From positions 1-57,619 of the forward strand of contig NZ_VMNW02000054.1 of the NCBI RefSeq assembly GCF_007713735.2: DNA of 57,619 nt. The letters are read 5' to 3'. Below the pieces are notes generated by a model that searched no databases, was not told the DNA's origin, and saw only the letters and a list, made by a program, of their open reading frames with translations. This DNA is from Amycolatopsis acidicola. Its GTDB lineage: Bacteria; Actinomycetota; Actinomycetes; Mycobacteriales; Pseudonocardiaceae. Both the position numbers and the translations under genes were made by a program. Positions 33,213-42,396 of the stretch are shown one piece after another (positions within the stretch are counted from its first letter, which is position 1; every line of letters starts with the position of its first letter).

Positions 33213-33303
33213 GCCGGCAGGGGGACGGAACGGGCCGCGGTCGGGGCGGCCCGTTCCGCTGTGTCGGTCGGAAGGCGGCGTGGCGGCGCGTTAGGGTCAA
33301 CGG

Positions 33304-33909
33304 GTGACCGACCGTCTTGTCTGGATCGACTGCGAGATGACGGGGCTCGACCTCGCCAAAGACGCACTGATCGAAATCGCCGTCCTGGTGACCGATGCCG
33401 AGCTCAACATCATCGGCGATGGTCTCGACCTCGTCATCCACGCCGAGGACGAGCTGCTCGCCACCATGCCCGACGTGGTCCGCGACATGCACGCCCGCTC
33501 CGGGCTCACCGAAGAGGTCCGCCGCTCCACGGTCACGCTCGCCGAAGCCGAACGCCGCGTGCTCGACTACGTGCGCGAACTCGTGCCGGAAGCCAGGAGC
33601 GCCCCGCTCGCCGGCAACTCCATCGGCACCGACCGCGGCTTCATCGCCCGCGACATGCCGGCGCTCGACGCCCACCTGCACTACCGCATGGTCGACGTGT
33701 CATCGGTCAAGGAACTCGTGCGGCGCTGGTACCCGCGCGTCTACTACGCCAAGCCGGAGAAGGGCCTCGCCCACCGCGCGCTCGCCGACATCCGCGAATC
33801 CATCAGCGAGCTGGCCTACTACCGGCGCACCGCGTTCGTCCCCCAACCCGGCCCGACCAGCGACGAAGCCCGCGCGGCCGCCGCCGAAGTGCAGCAACGA
33901 CAGCAGTGA
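33304..33909 (+). CDS. orn: Oligoribonuclease
   Basis: A 201-residue DEDDh exonuclease that degrades 2-5 nt RNA and pGpG. The Exo motifs are present: VWIDCEMTGLD (Asp, Glu), GNSIGTDRGFIARDMP (Asp), and HRALADIRESI (His, Asp). GTG 33304 is used. The tail after residue 180 is Ala/Gln-rich and extra. The gene is followed by tRNA-His. Confidence 0.96.
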   Translation: MTDRLVWIDCEMTGLDLAKDALIEIAVLVTDAELNIIGDGLDLVIHAEDELLATMPDVVRDMHARSGLTEEVRRSTVTLAEAERRVLDYVRELVPEARSAPLAGNSIGTDRGFIARDMPALDAHLHYRMVDVSSVKELVRRWYPRVYYAKPEKGLAHRALADIRESISELAYYRRTAFVPQPGPTSDEARAAAAEVQQRQQ

Positions 33910-33986
33910 ACAACCCGCTTCGAGGCGCCGGAATCGGCACGCTACGATAAGTCAGCCGAGGGCGACCGGATACCGGCTCCTCGCAT

Positions 33987-34063
33987 GGTGGGTGTAGCTC
34001 AGTTGGTAGAGCACCTGGTTGTGGTCCAGGAAGTCGCGGGTTCAAGTCCCGTCACTCACCCCA
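33987..34063 (+). tRNA. tRNA-His (anticodon GTG)
   Basis: The cloverleaf has a 7-bp acceptor GTGGGTG/CACTCAC, D-arm GCTCAGTTGGTAGAGC, anticodon arm CTGGTTGTGGTCCAG and T-arm CGGGTTCAAGTCCCG. Base 33987 is the G(-1) specific to tRNA-His, opposite discriminator C (34060). CCA is encoded at 34061-34063. Confidence 0.97.
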
Positions 34064-34066
34064 TGG

Positions 34067-34118
34067 CCCCACCGTGGTCGCCGCGTTCGCGGCTTCCATC
34101 GGTGGGGTTCGTTGTTTT
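34067..34118 (+). terminator. Terminator after tRNA-His
   Basis: CCCCACCG (34067-34074) pairs with CGGTGGGG (34100-34107), with an inner hairpin and then a T-rich tract. A further GC hairpin (CGGGGGGC/GCCCCCCG, 34121-34139) follows. Confidence 0.75.
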
Positions 34119-34262
34119 GTCGGGGGGCCGAGCCCCCCGTGCCCCCGCGGTGCGTGCTCCGCGGCACTGGCGGGGGGCGAGTGGGGTGGGGACTAGCCCC
34201 GAAGCGGAGTGTAGGGATCGAAGCTGGGCGTCGGGGCGAAGCTGGGCGTGGGGTGGCGCGGT

Positions 34263-34300
34263 AGGTGCCCCAAGCCTGCGCTGGCAGGAGTGGGGCACCT
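34263..34300 (-). terminator. Terminator after the F420-type gene
   Basis: A perfect 10-bp stem AGGTGCCCCA/TGGGGCACCT (34263-34272 with 34291-34300) lies 12 bases beyond the stop at 34313. Confidence 0.7.
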
Positions 34301-34312
34301 GACCGGGAGCTG

Positions 34313-34744
34313 CTATTTGGGGTCCAGGACAAAAACCGGGATCTGACGGGTCGTTTTGGTCTGGTATTCGGCATAGGACGGGAACACCGCCACGGACCGG
34401 TCCCACCACACCGCGCGCTCCTCGCCGGAGACCTCGCGCGCCACGTAGGTCTTGGTCACGGTCCCGTCCTGCAACGAAACCTCCGGATAAGCCTTGATGT
34501 TGTGGTACCACACCGGGTTCTCCGGCGCCCCGCCCTTCGACGCGACCACCGCGTAGCTCCCGTCATGCTCCACGCGCATCACCGGCGTGTAGCGGAGCTT
34601 GCCGGACTTCGCGCCCCGCAACGTCAGCAGCACGATCGGCACACCGAGCACCTCGACACCCTCGGTCGTCCCCGACTGCAGAATCTTCTCGGTCTGCTCA
34701 CTGACCCAGCCCGTCGGACTGAGACTCACCTTCTCATCGCTCAC
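34313..34744 (-). CDS. Deazaflavin (F420)-dependent nitroreductase-family protein
   Basis: A 143-residue split-beta-barrel protein of the DDN family (PF04075). GVPIVLLTLRGAKSGKLRYTPVM and SYAVVASKGGAPENPVWYHNI are the cofactor-binding blocks. These enzymes use reduced coenzyme F420 to reduce quinones or nitro compounds. It starts at GTG 34744 with GGGAGG upstream. The substrate is unknown. Its presence implies that the host makes F420. Confidence 0.9.
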   Translation of the reverse strand: MSDEKVSLSPTGWVSEQTEKILQSGTTEGVEVLGVPIVLLTLRGAKSGKLRYTPVMRVEHDGSYAVVASKGGAPENPVWYHNIKAYPEVSLQDGTVTKTYVAREVSGEERAVWWDRSVAVFPSYAEYQTKTTRQIPVFVLDPK

Positions 34745-34824
34745 ACTTCGGGGAACCTCCCGAACTTTGCCCCTATTCCAGGTCTCCGGTCTCGCCGGTC
34801 AGTCCATCGGTGGCTCGCCTGGGG

Positions 34825-34860
34825 GTGAAAAAACAAAACCCCAGGCCGTTGACCTGGGGT
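34825..34860 (-). terminator. Terminator after tRNA-Lys
   Basis: On the minus strand an 8-bp stem (34838-34845 with 34853-34860) is followed by a T-rich tract (34827-34837). Confidence 0.85.
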
Positions 34861-34864
34861 GATG

Positions 34865-34937
<73 letters not shown>

Positions 34938-35066
34938 GGATGTCTGCCGGAGGTTTCCCTCGGCGACGGAAAAAAGATTAGCACGCCCCAGGACCCCCGC
35001 TCACAGAGGGTCCCCAACCGGCATCGGCGCAGGTCGGCCACGGCCGCTGAGGCATGATGGCGCGAC

Positions 35067-36284
35067 GTGGCCGAAGAGTTCCGATTGCGCTCCGTCGCCG
35101 CGGTGGCCTATGGGCCGGCGACCCTGTTCGGGCTCGCCGAGGGGGCCATCCTTCCCGTCATCGCGCTGAGCGCGATCGACCGCGGCGCGACGACGGCGAT
35201 CGCCGCGCTGGTCGGGGCGCTGATCGGGATCGGATCGCTGGTCACGAACATCCCGGCAGGCGTGCTCGCGACCCGCGTCGGGGAGCGCAGGTCGATGCTG
35301 CTGGCGGCGGCCGTCACGGTGGCCGGGCTGGTGATCTGCCTCGTGCAGGCGGGCAGCGGGCCGTGGGCGCTGGTGCTCTACGGCGCCGGGGTGCTGCTGA
35401 TCGGGATGGCGAGCTCGGTCTACAGCCTCGCCCGGCAGACCTACCTCACCGAGATGGTCCCACCCCACATGCGCGCCCGCGCGCTCTCGACACTCGGTGG
35501 GACGATGCGCGTCGGGTTGTTCGCGGGGCCGTTCGCGGGGGCCGGGGCGATGCACCTGTGGGGGTTGCCGGGCGCTTACTGCGTGGGCTTGGTGGCGATC
35601 GCCGCCGCGGCTGTGCTCGTGTACCGGGCGCCGGAACTCGAACTCACCGCGGAACACCGTGCCGCGGCTGCCTCCATCACCACGCGCGACATGATCAAGC
35701 GCCGCTGGCGGACGTACGTCACGCTGGGGAGCGGCGTCCTGCTGCTGTCGGCGATCCGGCAGGCCCGGCAGACGGTCATCCCGCTCTGGGCGGCGCATCT
35801 CGGGCTGTCGCCCACGACCAGTTCGATCATCTACGGCGTCGCGGGCGCGATCGACGCGCTCACCTTCTACCCGGCGGGGAAGGTGATGGACCGCTACGGC
35901 CGGCGGTGGGTCGCCGTCCCGTCGACGATCGTGCTGGGCGCGTCGTTCGTGCTGATGCCGCTGACCGGCGGCGCGGTGTCGCTCGCGCTCGCCGGAATGG
36001 TGATGGGGTTCGGCAACGGGATCGGCTCGGGCATCGTGATGACGCTCGGCGCCGACGTCTCCCCGGCCATCGGGCGCCCGACGCACATCGGCATCTGGAA
36101 CGAACTCGCCGACATCGGCACGGGCATCGGGCCGGTGATCCTCTCCGCGGTGACGGCGCTGGCCGGGCTGGGGCCCGGGATCATCGTCAGCGGCGTCGTC
36201 GGCTTCGGCGCGGCCGCCACGCTGTGGACCTACATCCCCCGCTCCGGCGCGCTCCGCCAGGCACGAGCCGAGTGCCACGACTGA
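35067..36284 (+). CDS. MFS transporter
   Basis: A 405-residue protein with twelve hydrophobic helices. The loop 2-3 motif ATRVGERRSMLL and the matching loop 8-9 VMDRYGRRWVAVP are the MFS signature. The GTG start is at 35067. It could export a drug or small metabolite; the sequence does not show the substrate. It stands alone between tRNA-Lys and tRNA-Leu. Confidence 0.9.
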   Translation: MAEEFRLRSVAAVAYGPATLFGLAEGAILPVIALSAIDRGATTAIAALVGALIGIGSLVTNIPAGVLATRVGERRSMLLAAAVTVAGLVICLVQAGSGPWALVLYGAGVLLIGMASSVYSLARQTYLTEMVPPHMRARALSTLGGTMRVGLFAGPFAGAGAMHLWGLPGAYCVGLVAIAAAAVLVYRAPELELTAEHRAAAASITTRDMIKRRWRTYVTLGSGVLLLSAIRQARQTVIPLWAAHLGLSPTTSSIIYGVAGAIDALTFYPAGKVMDRYGRRWVAVPSTIVLGASFVLMPLTGGAVSLALAGMVMGFGNGIGSGIVMTLGADVSPAIGRPTHIGIWNELADIGTGIGPVILSAVTALAGLGPGIIVSGVVGFGAAATLWTYIPRSGALRQARAECHD

Positions 36285-36290
36285 GGCGGC

Positions 36291-36317
36291 TGTGGCCCCG
36301 GAAACCCGGTGGCCACA
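36291..36317. terminator. Hairpin terminator after the MFS gene
   Basis: TGTGGCC (36291-36297) and GGCCACA (36311-36317) form a stem with an inner CCGG/CCGG extension. Confidence 0.6.
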
Positions 36318-36384
36318 AGGGAAGCGACACACCGCCCGGCCGCGGTCCCGGGCGTTTGCGGCACGGTATACACTGGACCCCCGA

Positions 36385-36468
36385 GTCCGGGTGGCGGAAT
36401 GGCAGACGCGCTAGCTTGAGGTGCTAGTGCCCTTAACGGGCGTGGGGGTTCAAGTCCCCCTCCGGACA
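36385..36468 (+). tRNA. tRNA-Leu (anticodon GAG)
   Basis: An 84-nt type II tRNA. Acceptor GTCCGGG/TCCGGAC, anticodon arm CTAGCTTGAGGTGCTAG, a long variable arm TGCCCTTAACGGGCG, and T-arm GGGGGTTCAAGTCCCCC. CCA is not encoded. Confidence 0.96.
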
Positions 36469-36480
36469 CACATGCACACG

Positions 36481-36511
36481 AGAGCAGGCTGTCGCATAGA
36501 CAGCCTGCTCT
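36481..36511 (+). terminator. Rho-independent terminator after tRNA-Leu
   Basis: A 12-bp stem AGAGCAGGCTGT/ACAGCCTGCTCT (36481-36492 with 36500-36511) runs into TTTTGG. Confidence 0.9.
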
Positions 36512-36781
36512 TTTGGTTTGCAATGAAGTTCCGCCTTCGCACGCGCGGCTGAGTCCGGCGCTTCGCGACTTCTAGTCGGCCGCCCCTCTCACTACATCTG
36601 CGCACCGGCGCCGCCTTGTCCTTGCATGGTAGAACTGTCAACATCTTGATAGTTGCAGGTGCTGACAGAAGGCTTGCACCGCGTGCGCAGGGGCGCACGC
36701 GTCGGCAACCAGCCCACCTGCTCGTTTGAGAGGGGGCCAGACCTGTCTCAGCCAGCGACGCCAGGAGCACCTGCGCCGACG
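36512..36781. other. Lower-GC spacer between tRNA-Leu and the restriction gene
   Basis: No gene is supported. The stretch is visibly less GC-rich than most of the window. A GAGAGGGGG ribosome-like site lies at 36727-36735, just upstream of an in-frame CTG at 36743. No copy of the tRNA-Leu 3' end was found downstream in the window. Confidence 0.5.
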
Positions 36782-37966
36782 GTGGCATTCACAGCTCTCC
36801 GCACAGCGGACCTGCTCGTCGACGGTTACTACCCCGGCGGTTCCAGCGGGCACGCCGGCGATGACCCGATTGCGAAATTGCTGCCCGGCGTGGGTAACCA
36901 GGGCGGTTTCCGGTATGTGGGGTCCCAGCGCGAGGGCGACGTGCGCCTAGCCGTCCTCTACACGACCGGCGATCAGCCGGACTGGCCGGATAGCCTCGAT
37001 CTGCAGACCGGCTTGTTCACCTACTACGGCGACAACCGCGCTGCCGGTCGGGAGCTGCACAACACGAGCCGCCGCGGCAATCTGTTGCTCCGCGATGTTT
37101 TCAGCGATTCGCACGGCACGCCCGAGCAACGAAAGAAAGTACCTCCGTTCCTGCTGTTCGAGAAAGCCACCACCCAGGGCCGTGGCGTCCGATTTCGCGG
37201 GCTACTCGCACCAGGCGGACCTGCACTAACCCCCGACGACGAACTGCAGGCAATCTGGCGCACGACCGGCAGAGAGCGTTTTCAGAATTACCGGGCCCGG
37301 TTCACCGTCCTGGACTGTGCCACCGTGCCGCGGACCTGGATCCAGGGCGTGTCCGCCGGTCTCGACCCACTCGCTGGCGACTGTCCCCGTGAATGGGCTT
37401 CCTGGGTCCGCGGACGCGCAGATCTGCCATTGACGGCACCAGCGACAACGCTGATCCGCAGCCGGGAGGAACAAACACCTCAAGACGCACAGGGTCGAGA
37501 GATCCTGTCTGCCATTCGTGCGCATTTCGAGGACCGCGAACACGACTTCGAAGCCTGTGCAGTGGCACTCTGGCGCTTGATTGCCCCAAATACAGGGCGC
37601 TGCGAGGTCACCCGACCCAGCCGCGACGGCGGCCGCGACGCGGTCGGCCAGTATCACCTCGGACCCGTCGCCGACCGGATTTCCATCGACTTCGCACTCG
37701 AAGCGAAATGCTATGGCGTGGACAACTCGGTAGGCGTTCGAGAGGGGAGCCGGCTCATCTCCCGGCTCCGCCACCGCCATTTCGGCGTGCTCGTAACGAC
37801 GTCCTACTTCAACAGCCAGCTTCAACGCGAGATTCGAGACGACCAGCACCCTGTCGCTCTGGTCTGCGGTCGCGACATCACTGATCTCCTTCGTCAACAC
37901 GGGTATTCGACCGTTCCCGCGGTCAAGACGTGGCTGGAAGAGCAGTTCCCGGCCAGCCAGGCATGA
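36782..37966 (+). CDS. AspBHI-like, Mrr-type modification-dependent restriction endonuclease
   Basis: A protein of about 394 residues from GTG 36782; in-frame starts at 36743 (CTG) or further upstream to 36653 (TTG) are possible. The N-terminal half (FTALRTADLLVDGYYPGG, LPGVGNQGGFR, TYYGDN) resembles the RE_AspBHI_N domain, an SRA-like module that reads 5-methylcytosine. The C-terminal half is Mrr-like: FEACAVALWRLI, a DGGRDAVG segment and ALEAKCYG form the PD-(D/E)xK nuclease core. It should cut foreign methylated DNA. No methylase is adjacent, as expected for type IV/IIM enzymes. GC content and codon use below the surroundings, plus the tRNA-Leu neighbour, suggest acquisition. Confidence 0.82.
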   Translation: MAFTALRTADLLVDGYYPGGSSGHAGDDPIAKLLPGVGNQGGFRYVGSQREGDVRLAVLYTTGDQPDWPDSLDLQTGLFTYYGDNRAAGRELHNTSRRGNLLLRDVFSDSHGTPEQRKKVPPFLLFEKATTQGRGVRFRGLLAPGGPALTPDDELQAIWRTTGRERFQNYRARFTVLDCATVPRTWIQGVSAGLDPLAGDCPREWASWVRGRADLPLTAPATTLIRSREEQTPQDAQGREILSAIRAHFEDREHDFEACAVALWRLIAPNTGRCEVTRPSRDGGRDAVGQYHLGPVADRISIDFALEAKCYGVDNSVGVREGSRLISRLRHRHFGVLVTTSYFNSQLQREIRDDQHPVALVCGRDITDLLRQHGYSTVPAVKTWLEEQFPASQA

Positions 37967-38039
37967 TGAACTAGCTCGACCGCGGACGGTAACGTGCGAC
38001 CAGTGGACGTAGCGAGCAAACCCGCGGGAAACCGCTGTC

Positions 38040-38630
38040 ATGCATGAGTTCGAGCCGTACCGGCCGGCGGGGCCGGGGGACGAGGCCGAGTTGGTGCGGC
38101 GCAACCCCTTCGCGCTGGTGGTCAGTGGGGGTGAGCCGCCCGTGGCGACGCATACGCCGGTCATCTTGCCTGGTCCGGCGCTCGACGGAGCGACGTTGCT
38201 GGGGCACATGGCGCGCGCCAACCCGCACTGGCGTGCGTTCGGGCGTGAGTTGCTCGTGGTGTTCTCCGGGCCGCACGGGTACGTCTCCCCGACCGCGTAC
38301 GGCTACAACCCGGCGGTCCCGACGTGGAACTACGCCGCGGTGCACGTGACCGGGCCGGTCGAGGTGATCACCGACCGGGACGAGACCCTCGATGTGGTCG
38401 AGAAGACCGTCCTCGCCGCTGAGGCGCCGCGCGATCCCGCTTGGGACCCGACATCTTCGCGCGAGCAGTTCCGCGCGATCGTCGACGGAGTGGTCGCTTT
38501 CCGGGTCCACGTAAGGGAAGTCCGCAGCAACTTCAAGTTCAGCCAGGACAAACCCGAGGACGTGCGCGCCCGCGTGCGCGAAGACCAGCGGGCGCACGGC
38601 GACGGCGCGGCGGCCGACTTCATCTCTTAG
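38040..38630 (+). CDS. PaiB-type FMN-binding protein
   Basis: A 196-residue split-barrel protein. Its signature includes ATHTPVIL, GHMARANPHWRAF, VVFSGPHGYVSPTAYGYNPAVPTWNYAAVHVTG split around residues 75-105, and FKFSQDKPEDVR. This is the PaiB/FMN_bind_2 family of negative regulators or flavin-binding proteins. ATG 38040. It stands alone downstream of the restriction gene. Its role here is unknown. Confidence 0.88.
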   Translation: MHEFEPYRPAGPGDEAELVRRNPFALVVSGGEPPVATHTPVILPGPALDGATLLGHMARANPHWRAFGRELLVVFSGPHGYVSPTAYGYNPAVPTWNYAAVHVTGPVEVITDRDETLDVVEKTVLAAEAPRDPAWDPTSSREQFRAIVDGVVAFRVHVREVRSNFKFSQDKPEDVRARVREDQRAHGDGAAADFIS

Positions 38631-39044
38631 AGGTTCGGGGGCGTCCTGGTCGCATGCCGCATCACGGCTTTCGCGGTGACGAGCGGGGGTAGCAGGCGCA
38701 TCGCGGTGTTGCGGGAAAAGCTTACCGCGCCAACGGCTTCCGACTTCGCGCAGCACATGGTGCAAGCCCGCGCGGCCCGGCGCGGTGGCGAGCCCGTCCC
38801 CCCACCGATCACGATCGCGGCGCCGTCCCCCGTTCGTTTCCGTACCCGCGAATACGCAACCACTTCGCGCCGTTTCAGGCAAGATCATTTCCCACTCGCG
38901 CTCGGACAACTCCGGTTCGTATCCGGGTAAACGCCGCGAAAACCCAGCGCTACTGTGATCACTGGCGTGATCAACTGCCGCACTGGGGAAACACTTACGC
39001 GAATCGGTAAGCCGATTTGTCGCGGACAGGAAAGGAACCAACGG
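38631..39044. other. 414-bp stretch without a confident gene
   Basis: A minus ORF (38627-38863, 78 codons) and a plus ORF (38676-38930) overlap, but neither has a ribosome site or recognisable domain and third-position GC is unremarkable. The stretch holds the operator at 38956-38973 and a hairpin AATCGG/CCGATT (39002-39007 with 39012-39017) ahead of the next gene. Confidence 0.5.
38956..38973. promoter_or_regulatory. Inverted repeat operator upstream of the GT-C gene
   Basis: TGATCAC-TGGC-GTGATCA is a perfect 7-bp inverted repeat with a 4-base spacer, about 70 bases before the start codon. Confidence 0.55.
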
Positions 39045-41171
39045 GTGACTGAGCTCGTCGACACTTCACGCGAGGGCGCGGGTCTGCCGGAACCAGCGCC
39101 GGAAGAACCCGAGAGACGCCGCCGGCGCAACCCTGCCTGGTGGATCGCCGGGGTTGCGCTGGTGCTCGGCTTCGGTTTCGTCGCGGCGTCGATGCTGTGG
39201 AACAGCGGCAAACTGTTCGCCCCGCTCGACGACGTCTACATCCACCTGCAGTACGGCAGCCAACTCGGCGCCGGCCACTTCTTCGAGTTCAACACCGGTG
39301 ACGGCGTCAGCGCCGGGGCGAGCAGCATGCTGTACGCCTTCGTCCTCGGCGCCGCGTACGTGATCGGCGCGCACGGCACCCTTCTCCTCGCCTTCGCGGT
39401 GGGGTTCAACATCTGTTGTTTCGCCGCGGCTTCCGCCCTGACGACACTGCTCGCGACGCGCCTCATCGGCCGGGCGGCCGGGACGTGGACGGGCCTGCTC
39501 ATCGCGGTCAGCGGGCCACTGCTGTGGGGTTCGGCCAGCGGCATGGAAGTCGGCATGGTCATGCTGCTGGTGACCGGCCTGCTGCTCACGTTCGTCACCG
39601 AGCAGACCGCCGCTCGATTCCGATTCACCCCGGCGGTCGCCGCGCTGCTCGCGATCGCCCGGCCGGAAGGCCTGATCTTCGCCGGGGTGATCACCCTTGC
39701 CGTGCTCTGGACGTTGTGGACGCACCGCAGCCTTTCCGGTGTGCCCACGATGTTGCGACGCGCGCTGTGGAGCCTGCTGCCGGGCGTGGTGGGCGCCGGG
39801 CAATTGCTGTTCTACCGTCTGGCCACCGGCACCGCGTCGGCCAACGGCGTGCAGGCCAAATCGTTGCTGCACGACACTCCGGTGTTCTATCTCGGGACGT
39901 TCGTCGACCGCACCGTCGCGACGCTGCGCGGCCTGGCCGGCATCTTCCTCGGCTTCACGGGCCAGGACTTCGTCTTCCCCGGTGCGCTGCTGATCGCCGC
40001 CGTCGGGATCGGCTTCCTGTTGCTGCCGCGCGCGAACCGGCCGCTGATCATCGCCATGACCGCCGGACTGGCGTGCGCGGTCGTCTCACTGTCCACTCTG
40101 GACACCGCACTCAACCACGAACTGCGCTACTTCCAGCCGTTCTTCCCGCTGTTCTTCCTGTTCGTCGTCGCGGGTGTGGCCGGACTTTCCCGCACACTGC
40201 AGAAACCCCGCTACCGCAGGTTCGCGTTACACGGTGCGCTCGCTGTCGTGCTGACCTTCTCCCTCGTCGCGCTTCCGACGTGGGGCGTGCGCTTTTCCCG
40301 GGACGGCGCGGCGATCCGGGACACGGACATCTCCTACGGCGTGTGGATCAACGGCCATCTGCCCGCGGACGCGGTAGTCGCGGTCAAGGACGTCGGTGCC
40401 GTCACGTACTTCTCCGACCGGTATGTCGTGGACCTGCTCGGACTGGGCACCAACGGATTCGCCGAGCCGGTCAGCAACGGCATCGGCTCGCTCTACGAAA
40501 CGCTGCGGCACCTGCCTGCCGAGCGTCGTCCGGACTATTTCGCGACCTACGACACCGGTCCCGGCCCGAGCATGGCTCCGCTGCGGGACGTCGGCCTGGT
40601 GTCGAACACCCCGGTGGGATCCTTCACGACGAAGACCCCGCCGGACATCGGGGGCATCCTCGCCGTTCCGTTCCGGCAGTTCACGGTCGCCGAGGCGGAC
40701 TGGAGCCTCGTCGGGAATGCCGACGCCGCACCGGTTTCCGGCGCGGTGCGCGACTACCTGAACGTCGCATACCTCGACGACGAACGGGACCACGACTACC
40801 GCTATGTGCCGGGGCAGACCGGGATGCAGCCGTGGAGCGTCGTTTCGCGCGATGGGGACGTTATCGACGCCGGGCGGCTGATCGTCGGCGGGGAGACGTT
40901 CACGTTCCGGAACCTCGAACCGGGCAAGCCCGCCACGATCACCGCCCGCGCCGCCATCCGCGGGATCCCGGACATGACCGTCGTGGTGGACGGCAAGGAG
41001 GCGGGAACGTGGATCCGCGGCGAGACGGACGGGACGTGGCAGACCGACTCGTTCACGATTCCCGCGGAGCTGATCACCTCGCCTGAGGCGCATGTCGAAC
41101 TCCGCCAGCCGCGCCCGCTGATGAACCCCTACCCGGACTACACGTCCTACGCGTACTGGGTCACTCAGTGA
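39045..41171 (+). CDS. GT-C-fold membrane glycosyltransferase
   Basis: A 708-residue protein. Residues 1-38 are a charged cytoplasmic tail, residues about 38-440 contain some ten to twelve hydrophobic helices, and residues 440-708 are a large extracytoplasmic domain. The first loop carries the acidic LDDVYIHLQYGSQLGAGHFFEFNTGDGVSAG block typical of GT-C enzymes, in which the Asp pair binds metal and the lipid-phosphate sugar donor; arabinosyl- and mannosyltransferases of the actinobacterial envelope are examples. GTG 39045 follows AAAGGA. It overlaps the convergent MFS gene by seven bases. Sugar and acceptor are unknown. Confidence 0.85.
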   Translation: MTELVDTSREGAGLPEPAPEEPERRRRRNPAWWIAGVALVLGFGFVAASMLWNSGKLFAPLDDVYIHLQYGSQLGAGHFFEFNTGDGVSAGASSMLYAFVLGAAYVIGAHGTLLLAFAVGFNICCFAAASALTTLLATRLIGRAAGTWTGLLIAVSGPLLWGSASGMEVGMVMLLVTGLLLTFVTEQTAARFRFTPAVAALLAIARPEGLIFAGVITLAVLWTLWTHRSLSGVPTMLRRALWSLLPGVVGAGQLLFYRLATGTASANGVQAKSLLHDTPVFYLGTFVDRTVATLRGLAGIFLGFTGQDFVFPGALLIAAVGIGFLLLPRANRPLIIAMTAGLACAVVSLSTLDTALNHELRYFQPFFPLFFLFVVAGVAGLSRTLQKPRYRRFALHGALAVVLTFSLVALPTWGVRFSRDGAAIRDTDISYGVWINGHLPADAVVAVKDVGAVTYFSDRYVVDLLGLGTNGFAEPVSNGIGSLYETLRHLPAERRPDYFATYDTGPGPSMAPLRDVGLVSNTPVGSFTTKTPPDIGGILAVPFRQFTVAEADWSLVGNADAAPVSGAVRDYLNVAYLDDERDHDYRYVPGQTGMQPWSVVSRDGDVIDAGRLIVGGETFTFRNLEPGKPATITARAAIRGIPDMTVVVDGKEAGTWIRGETDGTWQTDSFTIPAELITSPEAHVELRQPRPLMNPYPDYTSYAYWVTQ

Positions 41172-42358
41172 ACCTTGGTGCGCCTGACGTTGAGCAACAA
41201 CCCGAGCGTCGCGACGACGGCGATCGCGGTGACGGCGGCTAGTCCGAGCGCCGGGGACCAGCCAAGGGCAACGTGGGCGAGTGACAACAGATAGGGCACT
41301 GCGAAACCGAGGTAGGCCAAGGCCTGGTACGTCGAAGTGGCGTACCCGAGCAACGTCCGCGGGGTGATCTGCTGGATGTCGGCCAATCCGGCGAACTGGG
41401 TGATCCCGTAAGCGGCGCCCAGCGCGATCTCGGCCACGATGACCGCCCACACGGTCGACGCCGCGGCGGCCCAGACGGCGATGCCCAGGGCGACGACGGT
41501 AACCCCCATCGCCGGCATCAGGAGCGCGGTGGCGAGCCGATCGCCGCGGGCGATCACGGGCTGGACGAGCACGCCGACGAATGCCGGGATGGCCGTGGCG
41601 ATCGCGGCGAAGGCGAGTGGGTTCGAGCCCTTCGCGACGAGGCCCGGCAGGTACGCCAAGGCGATCGCCGCTGTCCCGAAAACCCACGGCGCGAACAACA
41701 ATGACACCCGGAGCAGGTGCCGGTTGACCTCGCTTCGTGCAGCCGTTGCGACCTGCTCGGCGCTCGGGGACGTGAGCGGACGTCGGCTGTCGGCGCCCGC
41801 GAGCAACCACAACGCGACAACGCACAGCACGAGGTTCGGCAGATAAGGCCACACCTGAGGATCCGGCGTCCATTGCCCGAGGAGCCCGGCGACCAGCGGC
41901 CCGAGGCCGAACCCGGTCGTCATCGCGATCGTCGCCCGGCGGGCGCCTCGGTGTCCGCCAGGCGAGTCTTCCCGGATCCAGGCCGCTCCAGTCCCGAACG
42001 CCAGCCCGCTGCTGATCCCCGCGACGAAGCGCCCGACGAACAAGAGGAAAAGGACTTCCTTGCCCAAGATCAGCAACACCGTCGCGGCCAGCGAGAACAA
42101 CAGCGCCACGACGACCACGCGCTTGCGTCCCGCCTGGTCCGACCACCGACCGCCGACGAGCAGTGCCGGGATCAACCCGACCGCGTACAGGCCGAACATG
42201 ACCCCGGTCGCCGTGGTCGACACGCCGTGCTGCTGGTAGAAGACGATCAACGGGGAGAACTGGTTGGCGCCCCACCCGATGGCCGCGACCGCGACCGCAG
42301 GCCGCAGCCAGGCCGCGCCTCGCGCCGCGGTGGGTTCCTTCATCAACTCCTGTGTCAC
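41165..42358 (-). CDS. MFS transporter
   Basis: A 397-residue twelve-helix transporter. GRWSDQAGRKRVVVV is the loop 2-3 motif, and helix 5 has GLGPLVAGLLG, seen in drug exporters. The start is GTG 42358; ATG 42343, with AGGAG just upstream, is equally possible. It is divergent from the GlxA-like regulator with a 70-bp gap holding an inverted repeat, so it is probably the regulator's target. Confidence 0.88.
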   Translation of the reverse strand: MTQELMKEPTAARGAAWLRPAVAVAAIGWGANQFSPLIVFYQQHGVSTTATGVMFGLYAVGLIPALLVGGRWSDQAGRKRVVVVALLFSLAATVLLILGKEVLFLLFVGRFVAGISSGLAFGTGAAWIREDSPGGHRGARRATIAMTTGFGLGPLVAGLLGQWTPDPQVWPYLPNLVLCVVALWLLAGADSRRPLTSPSAEQVATAARSEVNRHLLRVSLLFAPWVFGTAAIALAYLPGLVAKGSNPLAFAAIATAIPAFVGVLVQPVIARGDRLATALLMPAMGVTVVALGIAVWAAAASTVWAVIVAEIALGAAYGITQFAGLADIQQITPRTLLGYATSTYQALAYLGFAVPYLLSLAHVALGWSPALGLAAVTAIAVVATLGLLLNVRRTKVH

Positions 42359-42396
42359 GTCTCGAGCGTTCGCGAGATCGTGGCGCGAGAACAGTG

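Noticed and set aside
38627..38930. Overlapping small ORFs on both strands
   Set aside because: No ribosome site, no domain, and coding preference is not better on either strand.
36385..39044. Integrated element bounded by att sites at tRNA-Leu
   Set aside because: No second copy of the tRNA 3' end, no integrase and no phage gene were found in the window.
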